A stretch of DNA of 64,000 nt from Bolinopsis microptera (GCF_026151205.1 NC_087076.1:14677675-14741674); one strand, 5' to 3'. Positions 46,657 to 59,450 are shown, counted from the first letter of the stretch. Made by a program: numbers and translations. The notes: generated by a model not told the origin, from the sequence alone.

Positions 46657-47829
46657 TTCACATCTGCTGGTTCATAGCTCGTTTGTGAGTGTGATGGTTT
46701 AAATTGTAAACGGGTAGTATAATACAAGAGAAGATAAAACTGGTGCGGTTTTGCGGATTTTTTCTTATCTTTTATTTAAGTTAATTAAAGGTTAGCCCTC
46801 TGTTTCAATGTCACAGTGTGTATGTGGCGCCACAAGCCAACTCACACATCTGTAGCTCCAAATGCTGTAGCAACAAATTCACAGGAACTGCTAAACTTCC
46901 TAAGAATAATTACTGATAGTCGAAGCGTTTCTTAGTTTCTATCTAACTTCAAACAAAAGTTACAGTTACTAAACAGAAATGCACGTAATTGGACTGCAGG
47001 AAGAAATTATATGTAATTTACTATATATAGTAATTAGTAAATCGCTTTTGAGAAGAAGTTAGGACTTAGGAGAGGTACACTACTTCTTAACAAGGGGTCT
47101 TTTGTTAAAAATTAAAATCACACTAAAAATTAAAATCACACTAGCGTAATATAATCACTTAAAGTCAGAAACCCCTTCCCCCCCCTCAGTGAATGCGTAA
47201 TATGTGAACGATCCCTATTAGTACTGTACTGATTAACTAATGAATAACGAAATAAGCAATTCCATATCCCCTTGCAATATCTAAGAGACTAACAAATAAG
47301 CATTGCACAAGTGACCAACGGATGATTTGGAGTGCGTTAGCTGGGCACATAGTAAGCATAACTTGATTTTACACGCAACTAAAACATTATTATAAATAGT
47401 CAAGAGCAATAACATCGTCAGATGATGATGCTTGCTGCCATCATTCGTAGAAGTAAGCAAAGTCACGACACTTTAACAGTCTTTTGTCTCTTCAATAATT
47501 AGACTATTATTACATGCATGCTCCAATAAGAAAACTCTCGCTTGATCTCAAATGGACTGATGCAACTTTGATCCTTTCACGGTATTTTTTAACCATGTAT
47601 GTCATAGATGACATTATCACATTATGCTTACTAGTTACTATGACCGATATGTGATATCAGAGGTCGATCAATTGGACAGTTGAATACTATTACTACATAC
47701 TAATACTATGTTACTTTAAAAGCACGATACAAATACAACGCTTTGTACTCTCAGTCAGTGGTTTTTTGGCTGTTAAATTTGTTACTATTACTATTGACTA
47801 GGACTATGTTTAAAAATTCAGTAAAACCT
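46657..47829. other. Intergenic, with a partial MITE end near 47100-47217
   Basis: The stretch 47106-47217 repeats AAAATCACACTA, has a C-run, CTCAGTGA and ends GTGAACGATCCCTATTA, the inverse of the terminus at 16012. Otherwise nothing was recognised. Confidence 0.4.
47100..47217. mobile_element. Partial MITE related to 16012-16130
   Basis: Right terminus GTGAACGATCCCTATTA plus C-run and CTCAGTGA shared with the copy at 16012-16130, which shows the opposite terminus. It begins with two copies of AAAAATTAAAATCACACTA. Confidence 0.45.
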
Positions 47830-49020
47830 GTTAAATTCCAGTCCAGAAAATGTAATTTTAATCATTTTCAACTCACTAATTGGTCACTGGACAAAAATTA
47901 TGTCAAATTTGTCAAATTTCTGTTCAGGAAATATCATATTTGAAAATGGCACAGAAATTGGAAAATATGAATTTTCGTTTTGTTAAGCTTTCTGCAGTGA
48001 GTTTCCTCCTACCGAAATCAAACCCCCAGCACCTCAATCGTGTCATATGCCATCTATTATATAGTTGACTGACTAATTGGTTTCATGTGAGAAATTCAGC
48101 CAAAACTGTAAATTTTCGGTCCTAGAAATTTCATCTTCAAAACTGAAAATGGGACAATATGATTTTTCATTTTTCTTCGGGATTTTGACTTTAGTTTTAT
48201 ACCATCATCAATTAACTGACTAATTGGTCTCTGTGCAAAACGTCAATCCAATCTGTCCAATTTGTGTTAAGAAATTTTCATATTTGAAAATGGGACAGAA
48301 ATTGGAAAATATTCATTTTTGTTTTGTTAAGCTTTCTGCAGTGAGCCTGTGAGCTTCCTCTGACCGAAATCAAACTTCCAGCACCTTAATTTTTAATCGT
48401 GTCAAATGCCATCTATAGTTGACTTACTAATTGGTTGCGGGTGAGAAATTCAGTCAAATCTGTAAAAATTCGGTCCTGGAAATTTCATCTTCAAAAACTG
48501 AAAATGGGACAGAGATTGGGACAATATGATTTTACAATTTTACTCGGAATTTTGACTTCCAGTACCCCAATTTGGTTTCATACCATCATCAATTAGCTGA
48601 CTAATTGGTTTCTTGGTAAAAATGTCATCTAATCTGTCAAATTTGTGTTCAGAAAATTTCATATTTGAAAATGGGACAGACTTTTAAAAATACAACTTTT
48701 CGTTTTGTTGAGCTTTCTGCTATGGGCTTCCTGTTACCGTTATCAAACTTCCAGCACCCCAATCGTGTTATATGCCACCTATAGTTGACTTACTAATTGG
48801 TTGCGGGTGAGAAATTCAGTCAAATCTGTAAAAATTCGGTCCTGGAAATTTCATCTTCAAAAACTGAAAATGGGACAGAGATTGGGACAATATGATTTTA
48901 CAATTTTACTCGGAATTTTTACTTCCAGTACCCCAATTTGGTTTCATACCATCATCAATTAACTGAATAGTTGGTTTCTGTGCAAAATTTAAAGTCCATC
49001 CAATCTGTGAAATTTGCGTT
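47830..49020. repeat. Tandem satellite of about 360-bp units
   Basis: Three to four diverged units. Landmarks such as GACTTACTAATTGGTTGCGG (48421 and 48787, 366 bp apart; an older copy near 48067) and GAAATTTCATCTTCAAAAAC recur. Within each unit two half-units start with ACTAATTGGT about 180 bp apart. The last two units are nearly identical, indicating recent amplification. Non-coding. Confidence 0.8.
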
Positions 49021-50729
49021 TAGAAATTATTATTGTATCACGTCGTGACCCCCATTGTCGTTTCACTAAGTTTAATTGTCGTTTCACTGTACCGTTTCTA
49101 TGATACAGGAGGCACTCGTTAGCCTCAATTTGCCCTCGACTAAATGCTTCAAAAATTTTATTAATCGAAATTCAATTAGTTGAACTATAGACATGTGAAA
49201 TATCATTTTATGCCTATCTTAAAAATTCTTCCCGTGACAATCTTCTAAAGTTAAATTGGGAAAAACGTGGTCCATCTCGTGGCTACTAGCCGGCTACTAG
49301 GCGGTTAGTAGCCGGCTAGTGACCACTTTTTAAGTGCCGGTTAGTAGCCGGTTTGGTAATGTGAAGTTGAGGAGCTGTTATTACAAAAGTGGCTACTAGC
49401 CGGCTAGTAGATTTTTACAACATTAGATTCCAACACATTGTGTATAAGCTAAACAACTATGATATTACTTTATAATAACTTTAAGCTGGAAATCATAAGA
49501 AATAGCTCAGTTAGTAGTTAAAGCATCCCAGTCTAATACAGTCAGTTACGCACAAAAGTTGTAAAAATCTGCAGGAAGTGAGGATTACTTTTCCTGAAGC
49601 ACAGGTCTTGAGGTCTTTATCAATGTATAAATAACTCAATTTCACTCGGAGGCAACGTTTTTAGCTTGGGGAAAATCCTACAGGAAGCTTTGAAGTTGAG
49701 TGATTAAATCGTGATTGACGCGTACTTAAAATGTTGATATTGCCAGGGAATGCTATCTGTGTGTTCATTGTGAGAGTACACCTATGCTGTCATACTCTTT
49801 ACAGGTTCTAAGGAATTGTATTTCTGTCCTCAGGAACGTCTTGTTTCATAACAAGTCCCAGAACCACATCCGGCAAATGAAGTAAAGTAAAGTAAAAATC
49901 GTGACGTCACATCATCACACATGTCTAGTGTCTACTCCCTCAATTGGCTCCCTCAATTCTTATGAATACTTCATTAGAAACACTCAATGTACACAATGTA
50001 ACTCATCTGATGGTGTAATCGTTCAAGCTTTACACTTGAATCATTTTCCATTGTCTCGGTTTCGTATGGTGAGCCTGTGAACTAATGGCATTGTTGAAAG
50101 TTAGATGTGTAATAACACTGAACGGCGATTGAGAGTATAAAACTCACGTTTTTTGAGGGAAAGGTTTATGTCGTGTTTATTCTCAAGGTTGAGGAGAAAT
50201 GTTGATCGTTATGTTCATGTTTGGGGTTCACAAACTTTTAAAAACGTGCTATATCTGAGCAATTAAGACTGAACATTTTTTTCCCCGAAAGAGTGTAGCG
50301 GACCATTTTGTTCGAGGGTTGATGTTTGAACTAAACTTTAATGCATCGATTATGTGTGAAATTGTTGAAATGAAATAAACTATAAAGATGATTGCTTAAT
50401 GTTTATTTTCATTATTTATTAGTAGTAAACATTAAACAAGGGAAACATCTGATTAAAATAAAATATAATTGTGACAATAATTCCATTTTTTTCCATAACA
50501 ATAAAAGCTGAATTTTAGAAAAATTGAATTTTCATAAGTTCTTTTTTGTATTAGCTAATTTTTTTTGTATTTTAAATGCATTGTTCTGATCTAGACGTAA
50601 ACAGATTTCTTCATCTATGCAAAGGCTGTCAGGTTTTTCAGTTTTCTTTTTTTAATATTTTTTGTATGGTATAGTCGTGCTATTACCATCACCGTCCAAG
50701 CTGTCTTATTTTTATCTACCACAACCCCA
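49021..50729. other. Intergenic, possible SINE, no gene seen
   Basis: It begins with a segment sharing GTATCACGTCGTGACCCCCA with the TTAA-type MITE at 4006-4303. At 49270-49410 the motif GGCTACTAGCCGG repeats several times in both orientations. A possible SINE follows (49497-49893). The distal part is AT-rich and includes the presumed 3' UTR of the secreted VWD gene. Confidence 0.4.
49497..49893 (+). mobile_element. Possible SINE (A-box-like head, AAAGT tail)
   Basis: TAGCTCAGTTAG at 49501-49514 fits the Pol III A-box of tRNA genes, and the segment ends in GTAAAGTAAAGTAAA, a simple tail typical of SINEs. A B-box (GGTTCRA-like) was not found, and other copies cannot be checked here. Confidence 0.25.
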
Positions 50730-53700
50730 CTATTGGACTTTTACTGATGCTGCGTCAGAGACATATTCTTTACCATCAAGTGTAACCACACAACTGAAGT
50801 AACACACTTTAAATATAAATATAAAAGATCCATATGATTTTAAATCATCTTGACGTGTTATATAGAGATATAGATAGAGAAATATAATATAATTAGAGTT
50901 ATTCAAAATGAAATATGAATCTGAAAAGCAAGGGCCTTGATACTTACTAATGAGGTGTGTTACTGATTGTCTCGAAGGGTTCGAATTCATGCTTCCGCCA
51001 ATTTTTTCGTATCTTACATTTGACTTTTCAAAAGTAATAAGACAAATTTCTTAATTTAAAAGACAAATTGACTTACATGTAACTGCTATCCTCCACATTC
51101 TTGCTAAGTTTGAGCTTGAATGAGCCTTTTTTGCCTTTTCCTTTCTTGCACTGGCTTCTGACACCATTCTCTAACTTACATATCTTTACCATCTTTTTGG
51201 TAACTTTCTGAAAGATTTAAAATTATATATACTTTTAATGAACATGAAATTAGTAGAACCGGGAGCCCCAAGTAATTACTACTGTGACCTACTTGAAGAT
51301 AAATTAGTGAAGGGACTTCTTTATAAGAGATCTTACCGAGTCATCTGTAGTTTTGACTTTGAACTGAACTTTACATCCTCTTTTGCCTTTCTTGCAATTC
51401 AAGATCGACTTAGCAGGACTGACTATCACCCTGGGAACTACAGGTATCTCAACAGCAACGTTAAAGTCAGCAGCATCTGATTTTCCGTTCTTTACAGCTT
51501 GGCAGGAATATGCTCCACCATCAGGAGCATCTGCGTTGCGTACCTTCAGCACCAACCTGAATAGAGTTTGGGCTTACTTCATCTATTTTTAAAAGGGAAC
51601 GGATATTAAAGATATATGGAATTACTAATATGAACGTACTACTTGGCCACGAAGTAATTCAGATAATCGTTATGAATGTACAAACTTGTCTTCTGAAATT
51701 CCTGCCGTTATTGGAGATCCATTTTTTGACCATGTGATGTCTCTTTTCAACACTCCGTTCACATCAATTTCACATGTTAGAGCTATTGTCTGTCCCTTGT
51801 TCACTTTTACTTCAGGGTTTACTGCCTGTTGTTTGGAATGATTTAATGAACTGAACTCGTATTTGACTTTCATACATGTTTTCATAAGATTAACACACCA
51901 ACACAACAGAGATCAACCGTGATCCCGGTTCCGGAATCCGGGGCCGGCCGTATTTCGACCAGGATTTTAGATACAACTTCTATCAAGATTCAAGATTTTG
52001 GGAAAAATTTGCAGTGTGACGGGAAAAATTTCTAGAGCTCTTCTCAAATGTAATTATATTGACCAATCCTGGTCAGGGCCATTTCAAAATTCTTTTCCCT
52101 GTCGGTTGCTGCAGCCTGCAACACAAGAAAGGTAGCTAACCATGTCAGAGTGGCTGGCTGTGAATGATGGGAACTAGGCTATCCACTCCGATAATCGTTG
52201 CCGATAATTATCTCCGATAATTCGTTAAAAAAGGTTATCTGTTTATCTAGATAAAACATATTTTTATCGGTATAAAAATTCACTAGAAATTACCGAAAAA
52301 ACTGCCACAATACCGTAAAATTTTAAAGAAATATTAGTGTTTTTTGCCTTCCCAAGTAATCCAAGAAACAGTCCCAAACGTTTTATAGTATGATAGAAGA
52401 GGTAGTTTACTTAAATGTGAGCTTAAGAGGTTTATTTACATTTGTATACCTATGGAACTGTAGAACTGTAGAACTGTAGAAGTCTAGAGAAAGTTATTGA
52501 CATTGTTATCTTGAAGTTGAGGCTAGGGTGCTGGCGTTCTACCTTACTTGAACCATTCTGGAGACAGGAACGAGCATGTTACTGTTAACAAGAGTCAAAA
52601 ATACCGGCAGGCGGCAGGGCACTCAATTAAATTCCGTAAGTGTTCTAGGCGTGAAACATTGTCTTCAGGAGAAGGAATCTGTTGCTCCAAGTTATCCACA
52701 GGATAAGGAAACGGTTCACTGAATCACTTTAAATGTTTTACTGTTTCGAGGAGAATTGGTATTTGTTGCACTACTGTTCTCAAGAGAAGGATACCGGTGG
52801 TCTACTGTTTTGAAGAGAACTGGTGCACTACTGTTCTCAGGAGAAGGAAACCGGTGGTCTAATGTTTTGAAGAGAACTGGTGCACTACTGTTCTCAGGAG
52901 AAGGAAACCGGTGGTCTACTGTTTTGAAGAGAACTGGTGCACTACTGTTCTCAGGAGAAGGAAACCGGTGGTCTAATGTTTTGAAGAGAACTGGTGCACT
53001 ACTGTTCTCAGGAGAAGGAAACCGGTGATCTACTGTTTTGAAGAGAACTAGTGCGTTACTGTTCTCAGGAGAAGGAAACCGGTGGTCTACTGTTTTGAAG
53101 AGAACTAGTGCGTTACTGTTCTCAGGAGAAGGATACCAGTGGTCTACTGTTTTGAAGAGAACTGTTGCACTACTGTTTTCAGGAGAAGGAAACCGGTGGT
53201 CTACTGTTTTGAAGAGAACTAGTGCGTTACTGTTCTCAGGAGAAAGAAACCGGTGGTCTACTGTTTTGAAGAGAACTGGTGCGTTACTGTTCTCAGGAGA
53301 AGGAAACCCTTGGTCTACTGTTTTGAAGAGAACTGGTACACTACTGTTTTTAGGAGAAGGAAACCGGTGATCTACTGTTTTGAAGAGAACTGGTACACTA
53401 CTGTTCTTAGGAGAAGACAAACCGTTGGTCTACTGTTTTGAAGAGAACTGGTACACTATTGTTCCCCGGAGAAGAAAACTGATGCTCTAATATTTTCAAA
53501 AGAAAGGAAATTGTACTTTAGCAAGATTACTGGTAAACAGTAATAAAAGTCGACAATCAGTTTTTGTGAAATTTGGAAAACATTTTGGCTTTGGCCTTCA
53601 GCAGAAAAATTATCGGTTTTATCGGTTTTATCTAGATAAAACCTAAATTTTTATCTGTTTATCTAGATAAAAGATTTCATACCGATAATGGATAGCCTAA

Positions 53701-56700
53701 TGGGAACACTTTATAGAAAGTAAAGTTTTACATCCTTTTTTCGGCCTGATTTAAAACTAACCTTGACCCAATCAGCTGCACAGTAACCACAGCAAGAATC
53801 ATCCTTCTGAGCCTGCACCTCGTCAGCAGCACAACTCAGAGCGGGACACGCTAGATCTACACAGTTCATTGCACCTTCACCTGCACAAGTGCAAGATTGG
53901 CATTCTGCAGGTTCCTCAACGACGTCTCCAACCTTGAAAATTATTCAAATTTTATGGCCGAGATTGTATCTCTGTCGCAAATTTTTGAAATGAATCACAC
54001 CGGAAATTTCATCGAGTCGTCCATGTTGATTAAGTTTATGGCAAAAAGAAAATCTAATTTACACGACACTTAGTAATACTCTGTATCCTGTACTAACATT
54101 GTAGAATTTTCCCTCATAGATACATTTGCACTGGCTCGCTTCAACACAAACACCATCTTGGAGGAACTGTCCAGAAGGACAGAAACATCCTCGAGCTGTT
54201 GACTCCTCTTCAGGGTTTCTGTCCAGACAGGATGGTGATGGAATTGAGGCAGAAGCATGATATGTTAGTCCCTCCGGACATACGTAAGCTGAAAGAAATG
54301 ATCCATTATATAGAATAAATTTTCGGCATGATAGGTAAATATGTCATGCTTGAGTTTGTTTATTTGTTAAAACATCGTTATCTGACAGATTTTTTTAACT
54401 GTCCATTTTAGTAAACTTACGACAATAATCCACACTTTCTCTCCAGTTAGAGAGATCAACTCCATTTTGGCTGCATTGTACGGCATATATATCAAATTGA
54501 GAACACGCACAGGCCTGAAAATATATACATTTAGATTTATTACTTGCTAATATAAAATATTAATATCTGATATAAAATAGGGAGGAAAATATTAATATAG
54601 TATTAAGGCACTATTAGAGATTTTCATCTGGAGGTAAAACGAATTATTTATTTTATGGAGCTTGGGTGCAGTGTGGACTTTTTAAAACGTTTCCATCCCA
54701 TTAAATAATACTCAATAAATGCAATAGATAAGTAGTGTTGTACTAATAATTTAAAAATAATACCATGCTTCATAATAACATTTCACTCTATCCAAGTCAT
54801 CGCGAAATTGGCGATCTGACTGACCTGATCCATGTAACAATTACAGACATCTGTCAAACAGTTCTTGTACACACCACCGTCTAGATCTCCATAGCTAACA
54901 GTTGAATGGCAACTGCTGAACGGTGCCCCTAAAAACAACACGTGTGATCAATTTGAAACTCAAATCCTCATCTAATATATTAATTTTTAACAACTTTGCA
55001 AGTTCATAAATTATTCCTAAAACCTAGACATAATAAAATAGTAGTAGTAATTGATGATTATTGATGTCCTTGGCCTTAGGTTTCCAAGGTAAACTTTCAA
55101 TACAATTTCTGATCGTTTCTTACTAGACTGGCCGTTGATGGTGTTATAATAAAGTGAAGTTGATGTTTCATTACGAGTAACTATAATCAGAAGCTTCAAT
55201 AATTTAGATAATCATCAAATGAGAGTGTAAATAACCTTTTAGAGCATCACAGACGAGTGCAGCAGATTCGTGACCTTGAGGAATGTCGTCACATGGGTGG
55301 TATGGGGCTGGTGGGGCTCGACAGTTCTCATCGTATTGCTGTGATTAAAATCAGAACTGTTATTTGTACTGAAGTTATCCATGTAAGATCGATCCAGTGC
55401 TGTATGAGTGCATACATTGATGTTTCCATTTATTTCAGCAATTGTTTGCTTTCCAATTTAAAGAATGGAACATTTCCAAAGTTACAGTGTCAAATATTAT
55501 TGATTTAGTTGCCTGCTCACCTGGTGAATAACTCCTAGAGAGTTTGATGAGCCCCCGGTCAGGTCATCAGCAGCATCTCCGTTCCAGTTTCCACACATTC
55601 CCTCAGTTTCGCCCGAGCAAGAACCGTGTAACGAAATCTCTGCGTTGATGTACCTGTATCATTTTCTTTACCTTACTGCTTGATATTGTTTGGAAGCTGC
55701 CAAAATATTTTGGGATAAACATAGTCCAATTATCAATTGAAGATCACTCTTATAAAATTATCTTGAAATCATCCTATCTGTGTTTTTGATAAATTCCAGA
55801 AAAAGATCCACCATGGTCTCTTTCAATCCAAATAGCTTTATTTGTTAAGAAATATGCAAATTGTAGAATTCCTTACCCTCCAGCATTGTTAGCTCTTATT
55901 CTGGTAGCAGGAATCCTTCCCTTGCTGTTTTGGTAAAATACAATCTCCAACTCTCCGCTGAAAAGAAACAAGTTTTAGTTCAAATGACTAAATGTAAATA
56001 ACGATGGTTTAATTAATATTGTTATGGCACGTCAAGATGCAATATAATGTGAACTCCAACTCATACTCCGATCTGGAAATACTATTCACTTTTTAAGCCC
56101 CTTACTTGTTGTGAATCTGAACTGAATCTCCCGAGTAGTATTTCTTTACATAGGGCACTTGCACCTGACAGAAGAGAGTTTTAAGAATAATGCCTCGGCA
56201 GTTGGCACTTTATTAGGCTCAACAGGTCGAATAGCACAGAATTTGTTAAATATTTCGCCGTTTATATTTTTCATTAACAACTATTTGAAATATTCCCTTA
56301 ATTTGAAGTTCTCGAAGAAACTTACCCTTTCTCCGTCAACAGTTGCTACGTATCCGTTCTCAATAGCGAATACTTTCCCTTTGTATTCCAGTTCCGCTCG
56401 TTTGGTGAATCTCGGGGCACGTCCATATAAATCTACATTTTTGAAGTTAACCTGAAATAAAGAAGATTTTAAATTTAAACTATTGCTGTACATTCAATTT
56501 GAAGGAACAATAAAATGAATATATGTAGTTGCCTTGATAGCCTTTAATTTGAATTGTGATGTGGCTAAGAGTTAATAAATCGATAAAAACGATATGGTGT
56601 TCTAAATAAATGTGACGTGTTTGAACAACATATTGTACCAACACTTCCAATAGTAGACTGTAAATACCTGGAAATCATCACAACTGGCTGCCTGGTATGT

Positions 56701-57949
56701 ACATGTTCCATGGAAATCGTAGTACTTGCCATCAAACGAGTGGTAATGAGGATCACCAGAACTAGAACAATGTGCCGCATCTGAAACAACATTGTTCCGA
56801 GACTTCAGTTAATTCTACTTAAGTCTTAATCCTATTAAAGGTGTCCGTTCGGATATCAAATTTCTTTGAATTAATCAGTTTTAAAACATGAAATATACGT
56901 TAAAAATGTCTCTGAATCCCTTACCTTTGATGCATTTAGCTGTGCAGGTGAGTTGATCAGTCCATTTGCTACTTCCAGCAGGGCAGGACATGGACGCGTC
57001 ATCACAAAGACACACAAATCCCTCTGAGCCACATACACACTTCTTTCCGTAGTCGTTGATGTACGATTCGTTCGGCTGATCGTGATTATATTTGACAAAT
57101 TATTTTTAATTAATTACTTTTAACTTTTCAAGACAGTTAAAATAACCCTTCGATAACCCTTAGTTTTGATTTTTCATACTGTACCTAATATAATTCTATC
57201 ATTATATCTAAATTCAAATGATAATGTTGAAATACTTACCCCCAGTGTTTGTCCCGTTTCCTCAGATGTACATTCGAACTCAGCTGTAAAGATAATACAT
57301 CAATATATTTAACTGTATAAGTACCCAACCTCTAATACCAATTAATTGCAGAAGACAAAAGTGTTATAATGTACTTGAATTTATAAAATAAAATCATTCA
57401 AATGGAATGAATTAAAGTTTTAAATAAACTCACGTTCACATGAAACCTCGTACACATCCTGTGCCCAAAGACCTCCTCTACCATTTACACAGTCATTCGA
57501 CCCTCCGTATCTGCTGTATGTTTGACCAGCATTGGCTGCGGTGAAACACTCAATTCTGTATTGGACTGCAAATATGGTCCAGCCTCTTGCTTTAGCATAG
57601 TTTGCGCAGTCAACAATGGGGTTGTGTGGGGGTAATGAACGTAACCTGGGTCCACCGGCTATCGCTCTGTCCCCAGCTACATCGTCCCAGGCGTCCTTGA
57701 AGCAGCCTATTCTCCTCGCATTGCAATCCCCTGAAATGAGTGGTCGTAGAATCATAATTTGAAGAGAAAACTCTGATTGACTAATGGAAACTACATGTTT
57801 GGTAATATTTACATTGATTGTCAGGTCTCATAAAGCAGTGATGATGATGCCATGATGGTAATATAAAATGTTCCGCTCTTACCTGGACCACCGAGCACGG
57901 TGGTTATTGAAAGCAGTGCTATCAGCAATATTACTCTAATCATTGCCAT
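50730..57949 (-). CDS. Secreted multidomain protein: signal peptide, Cys-rich domain, VWD-C8-TIL, VWC, two Ig-like domains
   Basis: About 18 exons: 57949-57883, 57730-57434, 57283-57241, 57075-56925, 56780-56668, 56451-56326, 56164-56106, 55957-55877, 55653-55521, 55338-55236, 54928-54825, 54514-54421, 54288-54098, 53932-53762, 51825-51686, 51556-51337, 51207-51077, 50793-50730. Exon 1 is a signal peptide (MAMIRVILLIALLSITTVLGG). Exon 2 encodes a domain with CFKDAWDD, GWTIFAVQYRIECF and a GGLWAQDVYEV end, known from cnidarian and other invertebrate extracellular proteins. VWD starts at CSSSGDPHYHSFDGKYYDFHG and ends at MCGNWNGDAADD; C8 and TIL (GCFCPSGQFLQDGVC) follow, then VWC (CQSCTCAGEGAMNC) and two Ig-like domains (GGAYSC; YICVV). 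All junctions agree in phase except exon 3/4, which is off by one base. About 760 aa. An extracellular matrix, mucus or adhesive role is likely. Confidence 0.75.
52175..53699. mobile_element. Non-autonomous hAT-like element with internal minisatellite (1.53 kb)
   Basis: Terminal inverted repeats start TAGGCTATCCA at 52175 and end TGGATAGCCTA at 53699. An exact 8-bp target duplication ATGGGAAC flanks both sides (52167-52174 and 53700-53707), as in hAT elements. Subterminal regions contain several GATAA/TTATCGG and TTATCTAGATAAAA motifs in both orientations. No transposase was found. The core is a 57-bp minisatellite. The element lies in intron 14 of the secreted VWD gene. Confidence 0.85.
52735..53480. 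repeat. 57-bp minisatellite, about 12 units
   Basis: The unit runs GGTCTACTGTTTTGAAGAGA, then ACTGGTGCACTACTGTTCTC, then AGGAGAAGGAAACCGGT. 57 is a multiple of 3, so 19-residue repeats stay open on both strands (minus strand: FPSPENSSAPVLFKTVDHR). Outer units are most diverged. It is probably not coding: there is no start context, no splice link and it sits inside a transposon. Confidence 0.92.
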
Positions 57950-58440
57950 TCTGTAGGGTCATGTGTCTTTATACAAGTTAATGTTCCTATTAAAGATGGC
58001 GTTGTAATTTTAATTAACTGACTTTCGGCCCAAATTCTTTAAATCCGATTCTTATATTGGTCAATTTAACCCTTGACATAGACCTGATCTGTCGACTAGA
58101 AACTACAGGATGTAACAATCTCACATTTGACAGTTCTACCACCCTAAGACCCACTACGAATTAATGTGAGTTGTGACGTGACATTCCATTGGATCAATCC
58201 TGAGACTGATCGCAATCGAGAGGTCGGCGCCGACCGATAACTCTCTTGTTCATGTGACTGATGTTGATTGATTGAGTTAAAGACTTGAAATTCTGCAGGG
58301 CGTCTAGACGTTGATCAAATCGACTGCAACTAAAGTTTCAAGTTTCAGTTGTATCGGGAAGTGGGGGAAGTGGGTTTCTTGAACCCCTGTTTTGCAACAA
58401 ATTGTCGTGAAGTATATTTATGTATCTACCATTTATGTAT

Positions 58441-58792
58441 CTACGAGACATATTTATATTCGGCATAATTCCGGTGAACTAAATGATTTGGGAACGAAAA
58501 TACGGGGTTCTTTCCGAAAACTACCAAATTTCGTACCCCAAATTAAATCTTGCACATGGTAGTTGGGGATTTTTTTAAATCTCCTTATTTTACAAAAATG
58601 AAACCTAATATTTGAGAAAATCAATAAAATAAAGTATAAAGTTAATTCATGATCGAATACTAGTGTTCATTTGTTAGGTCATAATTAAAGAGAATACGTG
58701 GAAAATAATTTGGGGAAAATAATGACGGTGACCTAAATTTTGGTAGTCCGAAAACCACCGACTTTCGTACCGTTTAAATATGTCTCGTAAGG
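58441..58792. mobile_element. TA-flanked MITE, diverged copy
   Basis: The right end TAAATATGTCTCGTAAGG is the inverse of the left end CTACGAGACATATTTA; the left outermost bases are eroded. The termini are a variant of those at 59516-60021 (CCTTACAAGACATATTTA), and both bodies contain CGAAA/TTTCGTACC-type motifs. Confidence 0.55.
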
Positions 58793-58845
58793 TATAATAA
58801 TACTTGTTCAACGACAGCAGTATAATAGTAGTATAATACTAATAG

Positions 58846-58903
58846 TATCAGATGCCATGATGGCATCTGATACTCCACGATGGCATCATGCCATCGTGGA
58901 GTA
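58846..58903. repeat. Two adjacent near-perfect palindromes
   Basis: 58846-58872 (TATCAGATGCC...GGCATCTGATA) and 58871-58903 (TACTCCACGATGGCAT...) have 13- and 16-bp complementary arms around a single central base. Both contain GATGGCAT/ATGCCATC, so they could also cross-pair. Confidence 0.9.
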
Positions 58904-59318
58904 AGTGATCTCTTTCCCTTTTATTTAAAAACATAAGCATATAACCTCCAATCTTCGTAAATTGAGTCTGTCAAACGGGCAGAAACTAGACACTAGGCAT
59001 AAATAATAATAACAAGCATTCAATTCAGCAAAATTCTGATCCTTTCCTGAGGAAAAGTGAAGGATATCAGAACGTATAGATTTGAGAAATCGATACGAAA
59101 ATTGGTCTCTCAGCTGTTCTTTCAGAAAGAAAACAAAAACAGGAAATGTCTTTTGAAGGGTCGATGAAAATTACGATCGGCTAAAAATTAGTTTGTAAAA
59201 TTGTTTATCGGTGCAAAATTGTGAACAGCTATAAGTTTAGACGTTACTAAGGAGTTAGGATGTATGATGCCTCGGAAATCAGGATCGGTCGCATGAACTG
59301 GTTCATAAATTAAATTAA

Positions 59319-59450
59319 CGGGTGATACTCGTAAAATATCTGTTCCATATATTCCATATATATACAGGACCGTCGACGAGTCCAACTCGGCGCGCGTCCT
59401 GGTAGGTTGTAAACCTACAAAAATTAAACCGCTGTAAATTAGGGAGTTTT
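59319..59450. mobile_element. TTAA-type MITE, partial copy
   Basis: TTAA at 59315-59318 is followed by CGGGTGATACTCGTAAAATA. The inner sequence GACGAGTCCAACTCGGCGCG is also present at 63966-63994, and CAACCTACCAGGACGCGCGC is found inverted in the full copy at 4006-4303. The far end was not found. Confidence 0.65.

Larger units (their letters stand above)
57950..59318. other. Upstream of the secreted VWD gene; MITE and palindromes
   Basis: Presumed promoter near 57950-58300. A MITE (58441-58792) and two adjacent palindromes (58846-58903) follow. No gene was recognised. Confidence 0.4.

Noticed and set aside
49497-49580. Possible tRNA gene
   Set aside because: A-box-like start only; no anticodon arm, no B-box and no acceptor-stem pairing could be found.
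52716-53420. 234-codon minus-strand frame with 19-residue repeats
   Set aside because: The 57-bp minisatellite is open in several frames on both strands and lies inside a hAT-like element within an intron.
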